From the NCBI RefSeq assembly GCF_000484535.1, contig NC_022600.1:620001-684000 (forward strand): a DNA stretch of 64,000 nucleotides, written 5' to 3'. The translations under genes were made by a program, and so were the position numbers. Origin of the DNA: Gloeobacter kilaueensis JS1 (GTDB lineage Bacteria; Cyanobacteriota; Cyanobacteriia; Gloeobacterales; Gloeobacteraceae). Positions 24,957-32,705 of this stretch are shown piece by piece. A model generated the notes under the pieces. It was not told where the DNA came from, searched no databases, and was given only the letters and a program-made list of their open reading frames with translations. Each line of letters begins with the position of its first letter. Position 1 is the first letter of the stretch.

Positions 24957-26563
24957 TGCTCTTCTAAAACGCGGCAGATAGCAGCGTCCGCAGAGGAGGT
25001 AAGTACCTTGGTGTCGCAGGGAAGATCGTCGCTGTAGTAGATGATTTCGCCTGGGCCACCGGCACCGCCGCCGCCACCCCCGCCGGAGGGGAAGTAGTCC
25101 GAGAGACTCAGACTGCTGGTGAACTCGGCTCCGTTCGTAAGTGGATCCTGACCGTTGTACTGCGCTCCCGGCAGAACGTTCAGCCGCGTCGAGTCACCTG
25201 CAATCAGTAGCAGCGATCCGGTGCCACCAACATCCTCAGCGGAAAGACCGCCGGTACTGACGACCTGGCCACCGAAGGTGAGCACACCTGTCTCACTGCC
25301 CAGAGCCACCGCTCCACCGCCGCCGCCCCCACCGGTCAGTTCAGGCGTGGTGGAATTGAGGGCGGCCCGTGCTACCCGGTTTGCCTTTGGTTGAGGTTGA
25401 CCAGGCTGACCAGGCGTGCCACCGCCGCCGCCTGCGCCACCTGCGCCACCTTTAGCAGGGATGGGAACATCGATGGGAATAGGGGGAAAACCAGGAGGAA
25501 TGGGAAGGATTATCCGGACGCACTTGTCTCCGCCGCCACCGCCACCACCGCCGCCACCGCCAAATGCATTACCTGCATTGCCCTTGCCTCCTACACCACC
25601 GTTCGGGGCAGCACCGCCTGCCCCGCCTCTGCCGCCAGCACTGGCACCGAGGACACCGCCAGCTCCGCCAGCTCCGCCAGCCACAGCAGCAGGACATTTG
25701 CCTGCCGCCCCAACCCCACCAGCGGCTCCGCCAAAAACGGCTCCATTCCCGGCAGCACCGGCATAACCACCGCCACCGCCGCCACCGCCACCACCAGCGT
25801 TGCCGATGATCCGGCCACGACCGTTGCGGATGGGCAGACCCGCACCACCGTCACCGCCTTTGCCACCAGCGAAGGCGTAGCTGCCCTTGCCACCAGCAGC
25901 ACCACCGGCCCGAGCGACGCCGCCAAAACCGCCCATCTTCGTCCCGAGCGGTTGGGAGCTGGCTCCACCGGAACCGCCACTCACGTCGATGCTCCCAGCA
26001 AGCTCGAGATCGCCTTTGGCGAATACGTGCAGTACACCGCCACCGGCTCCGCCCCCACCGCTTGCATTTTCTCCTCCTGCCTGACCCGGCTGGCCGTTGA
26101 GGGCAAAGGTACCGCCCAGGTAAGCTGTATTGCCGGAAGTGAGAATTACAGCTCCATCGCCGCTCGCGGTCACTGTTACACCAGGAGCGATGTAGATGTT
26201 CGAGAAGTCGTAGACGAAGACAGCTGGCGTTTCGCCCGGCTCAATGCCCGGCACGACAACAGACAGTGGAACAGCACGAGCCACTCCCGGCTGCAATAGA
26301 CCATTGATCGAGTAGGTGCCGGTGCTGGTATCGAAGCTGATGGTGCCGCTACTGACATTCAACTCGCCCAGAGCGCTTTCTGGAGCAAAACTAACGGGCA
26401 GCACAGCTACCGGACCATCGACCGATTGGGTGCGTAGAGGGGAACGAACGACAGAGCTTTTCACAGTTGGGGATGCAGCCTGGACAGAGTCCACCGGCAG
26501 CAGTGGAGAGGCAAGGGCGATCAAGAGCAGGCCAGCGATTGGAGTGGCTTTATAACACTTCAT
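24953..26563 (-). CDS. Secreted glycine-rich low-complexity protein
   Basis: Protein of 536 aa. The ATG at 26563 was chosen for a signal peptide (IAGLLLIALASPLLPVDSVQA) and a purine-rich GGAGATTCC leader. Residues ~50-190 form a beta-rich region (SSGTISFDTSTGTYSINGLL, VFVYDFSNIYIAPGVTVTASG). From ~190 onward long Gly/Ala-rich runs alternate with short beta segments, and two Cys-containing pieces occur in the middle. It resembles bacterial glycine-rich surface proteins; no anchor motif is seen at the C-terminus. The stop overlaps the convergent alr stop by 4 bp. Confidence 0.75.
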   Translation of the reverse strand: MKCYKATPIAGLLLIALASPLLPVDSVQAASPTVKSSVVRSPLRTQSVDGPVAVLPVSFAPESALGELNVSSGTISFDTSTGTYSINGLLQPGVARAVPLSVVVPGIEPGETPAVFVYDFSNIYIAPGVTVTASGDGAVILTSGNTAYLGGTFALNGQPGQAGGENASGGGGAGGGVLHVFAKGDLELAGSIDVSGGSGGASSQPLGTKMGGFGGVARAGGAAGGKGSYAFAGGKGGDGGAGLPIRNGRGRIIGNAGGGGGGGGGGYAGAAGNGAVFGGAAGGVGAAGKCPAAVAGGAGGAGGVLGASAGGRGGAGGAAPNGGVGGKGNAGNAFGGGGGGGGGGGDKCVRIILPIPPGFPPIPIDVPIPAKGGAGGAGGGGGTPGQPGQPQPKANRVARAALNSTTPELTGGGGGGGAVALGSETGVLTFGGQVVSTGGLSAEDVGGTGSLLLIAGDSTRLNVLPGAQYNGQDPLTNGAEFTSSLSLSDYFPSGGGGGGGAGGPGEIIYYSDDLPCDTKVLTSSADAAICRVLEEH

Positions 26564-27092
26564 GGGAGGAATCTCCGTAAAGAAGCAGGCAGCGCAAAGA
26601 GATGGCCGAACAATCTCGACCACAAGCCTCTGCAGGCCCGATTCTGGTTTATTGCACAGACTCGTTACACCCCAGCGATGGCGGGCTGTTGATTTTGTGT
26701 GCGCCTACACCGTCACCGACATTCGCACAGCAACGAGTCACTGTCAGGCGCTATGACAGTGAGCAAGAACTGAATACTAATAGAACGAATGGCGACAGTT
26801 GACCCCGCTGTGTCGCCGTCTTTATCTTGACGATAATTTCGATAGCTGGCCAGCTCGAAAACTATTCACTTTGCACTACCGATTGTCCATTTGTTGCTCA
26901 CCCTGACCCCCGTTAACCTGACCCCCCGGCCCCTCACCCCTTGTGGGAGAGGGGAGTAAGACAACTCTGCAACTGACTTCACTTAGCCCCTCTGCAGCCC
27001 AGTTACAGTGAACCCCCCTCTCCCCTCCTTCCCCCGCCGGGGAAGGAGGGGAGAGGGGGGCAGGGGGGTATGGGGAGGTGGGGGAACGGCCC
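26564..27092. other. 529-bp intergenic region with GC-rich repeats
   Basis: No credible gene is seen. The first half is the leader and promoter region of the glycine-rich gene. GGCGACA (26791-26797) and TGTCGCC (26811-26817) form a 7-bp inverted repeat. From about 26905 the sequence turns into pyrimidine-rich CCCC blocks ending in a long perfect palindrome at 27013-27060. Confidence 0.6.
27013..27060. repeat. Perfect 22-bp-stem palindrome
   Basis: Bases 27013-27034 (C6 TCTCCCCTCCTTCCCC) pair without mismatch with 27039-27060 around a 4-nt loop CGCC. One arm is wholly pyrimidine, the other purine. It sits just past the stop codon of the EF-G-like gene on its minus-strand transcript. It is probably a REP-like element and possibly a transcription stop, though no T-run follows. 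Confidence 0.85.
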
Positions 27093-29105
27093 TTAAGTCC
27101 TCGTCAACACCCGCTCCGCCAGCTTCTCAGGCACCTCCTGCAGGTGGGCGCGCCGCCACGCAAAGCAGCCCACCCCCAGAGTCAGGGAGCGCAACTCGAC
27201 GGTAAAACCGTTCATCTCCGCCAGAGGCAGATAGGCGCTGATCCGGTCCCAGTCCTTGCGGGTAGCGTCGCCCTCGTAGTTGAGGATCTGGCCGCGCTTG
27301 CCGCTTAGAAGCCGCAGAGCACGGGCCGTAAACTCTGAAGGCACAAAGACCGACAACTCGACAATCGGCTCAAGGAGCACCGGCTGGCAGCGGGAGAGGC
27401 CATCGTTCATTGCGATGCGGGCCGCCTGCTTGAAGGCTTGCTCAGAACTATCGACCGTGTGGTAGGAACCGTTGGTGAGCACGACGGCGACATCGACCAC
27501 CTGATAGCCCAGGGGTCCGCGCTCGAGCGATTCGCGCACCCCGGTCTCGACCCCCGGAATGTACTGGCGGGGCACGACGCCGCCCACGATCGTCTCGGAG
27601 AACTGAAAGCCGTCGCCCCGCGCTAAAGGCCGGATGTCGAGGTGAACGTCGCCGAACTGGCCGTGGCCGCCGGTCTGGTGCTTGTAGCGGCCATGGGTGG
27701 TGCAGGAGCGGCGGATCGTCTCGCAGTAAGGCACCTGGGGCAGGCGCGCCTGCATGGGCAGGTTGTACTTGCGCCGCAGGCGATCGAGGGCGACTTGCAG
27801 GTGAATCTCACCCTGACCCCAAAGCAGCACCTCGCGGGTGTTGGCGTTCTGTTCCCAGTCGAGGGAGGGGTCCTCCTCAAGCAGCTTACCGACGGCGGCG
27901 CTGAATTTGACCTCGTCGGCGCGCTTTTCAGGCGAGATAGCCAGAGCAAAAAGTGGAACAATCCGTTCTGCCTTTGGCAGCAGCTGGGCAATCGCCTCCG
28001 TCGAAAGGCTGTCGCCGGTCTTGATTCCTTCCATGCGACCGAGGGCAACGATTTCTCCTGCCCCCGCCGACTGCAATGGAGTCTGCTGCTGGCCGCACAG
28101 CCGGTAGAGGCCGCCGATGCGTACACTGCCCAGGGTCATGCCGTCGCTCAGGCTGCCGCGCCAGATGCGCACCAGCGACAGCTTGCCGCTCTGGGGGGTG
28201 TAGTAAGTCTTGAGCACCTGGGCGACGACCGGCCCGCCCGGCTCGACGCCCCGCAGGCGCGCCGTGCAGAGGGCGGCGGGCACCTCTTCGAGCAGAGCGG
28301 CGAGCATGGGCCGCACCCCAAAATCTTGAGAGGCAACTCCAAAAAAGACCGGCACGATCAAGTCGGCTTCGAGGTCGTGCTTGAGGCCGGTGCAGATTTC
28401 CTCCTCGGGCGGGGCGATCTCTTCGACGAGTTCTTCGAGCAGGTGATCGTCGAACTCGGCCAGCACTTCTAGCAGTTCCTCGCGGGCTGCCTGCTCCTCC
28501 GAGCGCAGATGTTCCGGCAGGGCGATCGGGTCGGGGGGGCCACCGGGGTGGTACTGCCAGGCTTTTTCGCTTACCAGATCGATAAACCCGCTTAAACGTT
28601 CGCCCTGGCCAATCGGGAACTGGCGCAGGGCGAGGGGACGGCTGGAGACGGACTGTAAAGCCACCAGGACTTCTTTGACGGCTGTACTCGCTCGGTCCAT
28701 CTTGTTGATAAACAGGACGTGGGGAATCTGCCAGTCGTCGAGAAACTTCAATAAAGGAGCGAGGGTGAGCACCTTCGTCACCTCCGCCTCACAGACGACG
28801 ATCGCAGCATCCACGCCTACCAGAGCGTTCCAGCTCTCCTGCACAAATTCGACCGAACCGGGGCAATCGAGAAAACTCAGTTGGGCTCCCCGGTATTCGC
28901 TGAAGGCTGCCGTCACCTCGACACTCATCTGGCGGTTGCGGGCCTCAGCGACGCCGTCGGCCACCGAATTGCCATCGACGACACTCCCCTTGCGGCTGAT
29001 CGCACCGGTCACATAGAGCAGGCTTTCGAGCAGGGTCGATTTGCCACTCTGGTAAGGACCGACGATTGCAATGCTGCGCCATTGCGCGCTCACGTTGTTG
29101 TTCAT
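27093..29105 (-). CDS. EF-G-like translational GTPase
   Basis: Protein of about 670 aa, full length for EF-G-like factors. G motifs: G1 GPYQSGKST (not the AHIDAGKT of canonical EF-G), G3 DCPG, G4 NKMD. Domain IV is recognisable by GHGQFGDVHLDI and the C-terminal EF-G fold by the PIVELSVFVPSE segment. It belongs to the divergent EF-G-like branch found beside ordinary fusA in many bacteria; its ribosomal role is unclear. The ATG at 29105 was chosen; a GTG at 29114 is equally possible. No str-operon genes are nearby. Confidence 0.88.
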   Translation of the reverse strand: MNNNVSAQWRSIAIVGPYQSGKSTLLESLLYVTGAISRKGSVVDGNSVADGVAEARNRQMSVEVTAAFSEYRGAQLSFLDCPGSVEFVQESWNALVGVDAAIVVCEAEVTKVLTLAPLLKFLDDWQIPHVLFINKMDRASTAVKEVLVALQSVSSRPLALRQFPIGQGERLSGFIDLVSEKAWQYHPGGPPDPIALPEHLRSEEQAAREELLEVLAEFDDHLLEELVEEIAPPEEEICTGLKHDLEADLIVPVFFGVASQDFGVRPMLAALLEEVPAALCTARLRGVEPGGPVVAQVLKTYYTPQSGKLSLVRIWRGSLSDGMTLGSVRIGGLYRLCGQQQTPLQSAGAGEIVALGRMEGIKTGDSLSTEAIAQLLPKAERIVPLFALAISPEKRADEVKFSAAVGKLLEEDPSLDWEQNANTREVLLWGQGEIHLQVALDRLRRKYNLPMQARLPQVPYCETIRRSCTTHGRYKHQTGGHGQFGDVHLDIRPLARGDGFQFSETIVGGVVPRQYIPGVETGVRESLERGPLGYQVVDVAVVLTNGSYHTVDSSEQAFKQAARIAMNDGLSRCQPVLLEPIVELSVFVPSEFTARALRLLSGKRGQILNYEGDATRKDWDRISAYLPLAEMNGFTVELRSLTLGVGCFAWRRAHLQEVPEKLAERVLTRT

Positions 29106-29337
29106 AAGCGTCACGCAAATTCATGAAGAAAATAAACGGAACCCGGCCTGAAGTTGCGGATTCAACCATTGGAAAATCGTTTCCGCATCGTATCCGGAGT
29201 TCCAATTGTCCCAGCCAAAATGGTGCAAAACGTTACGAAGAACACATCCGCGATTTCGAGATTGAGCCTCAACGCCGCCCACAGCAGCAGGGCAGCCCTG
29301 TAGACTGTAATGAACAGCCGAACGAGGACCGGGCGGT

Positions 29338-31236
29338 ATGTTTGTCAGACACGATCCGATCGCAGACGCGGATGGGCAGCGGCTACTCGATGCTGTTGCC
29401 GCACCAATTTTTTGCCTGGATGGCCGGGGGCGGTGCAGCTACATCAATCCGGCAGCGGCGAGTTTGTTTGGCTATGCCGTCCACCAGTTGCTCGGCCAGT
29501 GCCTGACACGCCTGGTGCTTGCCAGAGGCGAAGGTCGTCTGTTCAGCGCTGTTTTGAGTGAAGAGGATCCTCCTTCCACCGGTACCGCCCGCTTTACCCG
29601 CCGCGACGGCACGACCTTCAAGGCCCGCTACAGCTGCGTGCCTTTGGGAGGGGCGGCATTGGCAGTCAGCCTTGAGGCGATCGTCGAGGAACCGGCAGCG
29701 GTCGAAGAATACGCTTCACTGTTTTTTGAGCAGGCGCTGCCGCCCATCGTCTTTTTTGCAGCCGATGGCCGGATCTTGAAGGCGAACGCCGCCGCCCGCC
29801 TTCTGTGGGGCGAAAAAGACTTTGAAGATCCTTCTTATTCGCTGTTGGGCGATCCAAAGTTGATCGCCTCGGGCTGGCTGCCGCAGGTGCTCAAGGCTTT
29901 TGCCGGTGAGACGGCGACTTTGCCCCCGATCGCCCACGGGGGGAATGGTCAGCAGTGGTTCCAGGCAATTCTCTGCCCGATTCGCGATCCAGACGGCAGT
30001 GTAAACGCCCTTGCCCTTGTCTACCACGACGTAAGCGCCCTCAAACACGCCGAGCAGCTCGCCTGCGGTCAGATCGAGGCGCTGGTCACGACCCTCAACA
30101 CTCTGGCGGCCAATCCCACCCTCGACAGTTTTTTAGGCCAGGTGCTTACGACGATCGCCACCCAGCTCAAAGCGCCTCTGGCGGAATTCTGGCTCACCGA
30201 CTTTGAGCACGATCTATCGGTGATGCACTTTACGAGCTACCAGGGGCGGATCTGGATGGGGGCCGACCAGCCGGACCATCCCGGCGCGCGCGGCATTCCC
30301 CTCGCCCTCGCCCGCGAACAGGAGTGCTACCAGCAGGTCTACGTGCAGCGCCGCCCCTACCAGCTCAAAGACATCGCCGCCCTGGAGCAGGGGGGACAGG
30401 GGCCACTGTGGGATGATTTTCGGCGCTGGGCCGCCGCGCGCGGCGTCCAGACCAAGCTGGTGGTGCCGCTTGTGCTGGGCGAGCAGGTGATCGGTGCTTT
30501 CAGTTTTTGCGACAACGAGCCTCGGGTCTACACGGCTCAAGAAATCGAGCTGGCCCAGGCGATCGCCCACCAGGCGACGCTGGCGGTGCAGCTGACGCGC
30601 CTGGCTGAGCAAAAGCGGCACTCGGCGGTGCTCGAAGAGCGCAACCGCATGGCTCGCGAACTGCACGACACGCTGATGCAGAGTCTGGCAGGCATCGTCA
30701 TCCAGTTGCAGGCGGCCCTCGACCCCCATACGGCAGCTATAGACGAACAGCGCCAGCACATCGAGCAGGCCCGCCAGCTTGCCCGCCAGAGCCTGGCGGA
30801 GGCGCGCCGCTCGGTGCAGGCGCTCAGGCCGCAGCAGCTCGAAGAAAACCGACTCGACTCTGCCCTGGAGGCTTTGCTGGCCCAGGCCAGCCTCAATACC
30901 AGCGTTCAGATCGACTGTCAGATCGAGGGCACGCCCTACCCACTTGTTCCAGATGTCGAGCATCACCTTCTGCGCATCGCCGCCGAAGCGCTCAGCAACG
31001 CCCTCCAGCACGCCCAGGCCCGCCAGGTGCGCGTTCTGCTGGCCTATAGGCCCGAGCAGGTGCATCTTTCGATCGCAGACGATGGCCGGGGCTTCGATCC
31101 CCACGCTCACCGTCCAGAGCGCTTTGGGCTGGTGGGCATGGCTGAGCGCGCCCAGCAGATCGCAGCGCGCCTCACGATCGACAGCGCACCGGGGCAGGGC
31201 ACCCACCTCTCGGTCGTCCTCAAGCGCCCCAGCTAA
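29338..31236 (+). CDS. PAS-GAF sensor histidine kinase (NarL/HisKA_3 type)
   Basis: Soluble kinase of 632 aa. Order: PAS at ~10-110 (FCLDGRGRCSYINPAAASLFGY), second PAS at ~125-235, GAF at ~245-415, HisKA_3 with phosphoacceptor H443 (RELHDTLMQSL), and a GHKL ATPase with N-box (AEALSNALQHAQ) and G-box (ADDGRGFDP). No transmembrane segment, so it senses a cytoplasmic signal. No response regulator is adjacent, so it is an orphan; its partner should be a LuxR/NarL-type regulator elsewhere. Confidence 0.92.
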   Translation: MFVRHDPIADADGQRLLDAVAAPIFCLDGRGRCSYINPAAASLFGYAVHQLLGQCLTRLVLARGEGRLFSAVLSEEDPPSTGTARFTRRDGTTFKARYSCVPLGGAALAVSLEAIVEEPAAVEEYASLFFEQALPPIVFFAADGRILKANAAARLLWGEKDFEDPSYSLLGDPKLIASGWLPQVLKAFAGETATLPPIAHGGNGQQWFQAILCPIRDPDGSVNALALVYHDVSALKHAEQLACGQIEALVTTLNTLAANPTLDSFLGQVLTTIATQLKAPLAEFWLTDFEHDLSVMHFTSYQGRIWMGADQPDHPGARGIPLALAREQECYQQVYVQRRPYQLKDIAALEQGGQGPLWDDFRRWAAARGVQTKLVVPLVLGEQVIGAFSFCDNEPRVYTAQEIELAQAIAHQATLAVQLTRLAEQKRHSAVLEERNRMARELHDTLMQSLAGIVIQLQAALDPHTAAIDEQRQHIEQARQLARQSLAEARRSVQALRPQQLEENRLDSALEALLAQASLNTSVQIDCQIEGTPYPLVPDVEHHLLRIAAEALSNALQHAQARQVRVLLAYRPEQVHLSIADDGRGFDPHAHRPERFGLVGMAERAQQIAARLTIDSAPGQGTHLSVVLKRPS

Positions 31237-31922
31237 GCGCGCTGGACTTCGGCGCGCACCACCGGCAGGGCAGCCAAAAGGGGAATAAGCGACGGCTGGC
31301 CCTGGCCAGGTCCGCCTACGATCTCGACGATCTTGCCCGCCGCTTCGGGAGCGGCCCCCGCTTCGACGCAGACGCGGGCAACGTCGGCGCGGTCGATGGT
31401 GCCTTCAAAGAGCGTGTCGGCGGGCCGGACGATAATCTCGTTGCCGCCGCCGCCCTCGCGCAGGCCGCCCGGACGGACGATTGTAAAATCAAGGCCGCTT
31501 GCGATCAGATAATCTTCGGCCTTTTTCTTCCAGAGGAGCACGCCGCCAAAGAGGTTGAGCGGGTGCAACAGCCTTGAGACGCAGAGCGAGCTGACGAGCA
31601 CGAAGCGCTTCACCCCGGCTGCTCGCTTCGCTTCATCGATCAGGTGGCGGGTGCCTTCGTAGTCCACCTGCTGCGCGCCGTTGCCGCCAAAACCGCTGCG
31701 GGTGCCGGTCGCACAGATGAGCGTTTCGACACCCGTCAGTGCCCCGACAAGCGTCCCCGGCTGGGCGACATCGACGATGGCAATCTCGACGCTGTCGCCA
31801 AAAAGCTCCACAGCCCTCTCCCGCGAGCGCACCAGCAATTTTGGCACCTCCCCCTGGCCCCTGAGGCGACGGACGATCTGCCTGCCGGTCTGACCGGTGG
31901 CCCCTACAACCAGAATCGACAT
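31233..31922 (-). CDS. NAD(P)-binding atypical SDR (NmrA/HSCARG-like)
   Basis: With the ATG at 31922, preceded by GGAGG, the protein has 229 aa. The Rossmann motif GATGQTGRQIV is at the N-terminus. A YxxxK-like catalytic pair is not obvious, and VSSLCVSR sits where SDR catalytic residues lie. Such atypical SDRs serve as redox sensors or chlorophyll/photosystem assembly factors in cyanobacteria. It follows dps on the same strand across 58 bp that include a hairpin, and its stop overlaps the kinase stop by 4 bp. Confidence 0.85.
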   Translation of the reverse strand: MSILVVGATGQTGRQIVRRLRGQGEVPKLLVRSRERAVELFGDSVEIAIVDVAQPGTLVGALTGVETLICATGTRSGFGGNGAQQVDYEGTRHLIDEAKRAAGVKRFVLVSSLCVSRLLHPLNLFGGVLLWKKKAEDYLIASGLDFTIVRPGGLREGGGGNEIIVRPADTLFEGTIDRADVARVCVEAGAAPEAAGKIVEIVGGPGQGQPSLIPLLAALPVVRAEVQRA

Positions 31923-31945
31923 GGTGCCTCCTTCATCAGGCGAAC

Positions 31946-31963
31946 AGCCCCCATCCGGGGGCT
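31946..31963. repeat. Intercistronic hairpin between dps and the SDR gene
   Basis: AGCCCCC (31946-31952) and GGGGGCT (31957-31963) pair perfectly around ATCC. No T-run follows on the minus strand, so it may set the level of read-through or stabilise the dps message rather than terminate it. Confidence 0.45.
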
Positions 31964-31980
31964 CAGGATCGATTCTGACC

Positions 31981-32460
31981 TCAGCTGACGAGGTTGTCGC
32001 CTTTCTGAAGGAGTTCCTTGAGGAACCAGCGCTGCTTCTGGTGGGTCTGCACCAGCCGGGTATAAACGTCCGCCGTGCCGATGTCACCGGCCTCGGTGGC
32101 CGCCTCGGCGTCCTTGTGCATCTCGGCGATGATCACCTCGTGGGCTATGAGCGCTTCCTGAACCATCTCGCGCAGCGACAGCTCACCCTCGCTCGCTCTG
32201 ACGGTCGCCGTGGGCAGGTACTTCGCCGGATCGGCCACGGGTTTGCCGTCGATCATCAAGCTGCGCTCCGCCAGCTCGTCGATCGTATCGAGCACCTGGG
32301 AGCTGTGCTCGTCGAACAACAGATGATAGTCGCGAAACAGCGGGCCAAAGCTCAGCCAGTGGTACTTCTTGTAGTTGAGGTATAAAACCAGGGCGTTCGC
32401 CTGCTCGCGGTTGAGCGCGGTCACCAGTTCGGTCAAACGCGGCTGGAGTGTCGTTGTCAT
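31981..32460 (-). CDS. dps: Dps-family ferritin-like stress protein
   Basis: The ATG at 32460 follows GGAGGGGAG and gives 159 aa, the normal Dps length. Ferroxidase-type ligands are placed as in Dps: H34 (KYHWLSFGP), H46 and D50 (DYHLLFDEH), then the D/E of LDTIDELAER. It forms iron-storing dodecamers that detoxify hydrogen peroxide. Upstream on the same strand lie a small ORF and a promoter whose -10 is covered by a palindrome, pointing to repression by a Fur/PerR-type regulator. Confidence 0.93.
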   Translation of the reverse strand: MTTTLQPRLTELVTALNREQANALVLYLNYKKYHWLSFGPLFRDYHLLFDEHSSQVLDTIDELAERSLMIDGKPVADPAKYLPTATVRASEGELSLREMVQEALIAHEVIIAEMHKDAEAATEAGDIGTADVYTRLVQTHQKQRWFLKELLQKGDNLVS

Positions 32461-32477
32461 TGTCTCCCCTCCAAAAG

Positions 32478-32642
32478 TTAGATATGTGATGCCTGGCAAG
32501 AAAACAGGCCGATTGCAGCCAGGGGCAGCGCCCAGCTCAAAACCCGTAACCAGGATGGATTACGGCGAAACCTATACTCAAGATACGCGACGAGGGCAGC
32601 GCCGGGCACCTGCGGGCACAGAGCAAGAAAACGTCCTGCCAC
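32478..32642 (-). CDS. Small membrane-type ORF upstream of dps
   Basis: A 54-aa frame starting with GTG at 32642, preceded by AGGAGG with ideal 5-nt spacing (32648-32653), ending with TAA 17 nt before the dps start. The N-terminal half is basic (EYRFRRN); the C-terminal half is one hydrophobic helix (VLSWALPLAAIGLFSC). Two cysteines are present. Promoter, ribosome-binding site and length support translation; the family is unknown, and a leader-peptide role for dps is possible. Confidence 0.5.
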   Translation of the reverse strand: MAGRFLALCPQVPGAALVAYLEYRFRRNPSWLRVLSWALPLAAIGLFSCQASHI

Positions 32643-32673
32643 GTCTGCCTCCTGCTAACCTCAAACTTCTTTA

Positions 32674-32690
32674 TTTAGAATAAGTCTAAA
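32674..32690. promoter_or_regulatory. PerR/Fur-box-like palindrome over the dps -10
   Basis: TTTAGAATAAGTCTAAA is an inverted repeat with 6-bp arms (TTTAGA/TCTAAA). Its inner 15 bp match 12 of 14 defined positions of the PerR box TTATAAT-N-ATTATAA. It contains the whole -10 hexamer, so a bound repressor would block the promoter. Confidence 0.6.
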
Positions 32691-32705
32691 TTAGGATTTA
32701 GTCAA
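32677..32705 (-). promoter_or_regulatory. Sigma-70 promoter for the small ORF and dps
   Basis: On the minus strand TTGACT (32700-32705) and TATTCT (32677-32682) are separated by exactly 17 bp. The -35 overlaps the last codon of the upstream decarboxylase gene. Transcription would begin near 32670, 27 nt before the small ORF and about 210 nt before dps. Confidence 0.65.

Noticed and set aside
25391..26299. 302-aa Thr/Ala/Ser-rich plus-strand frame
   Set aside because: Antisense of the glycine-rich protein; its low-complexity pattern follows from GGN codons on the other strand.
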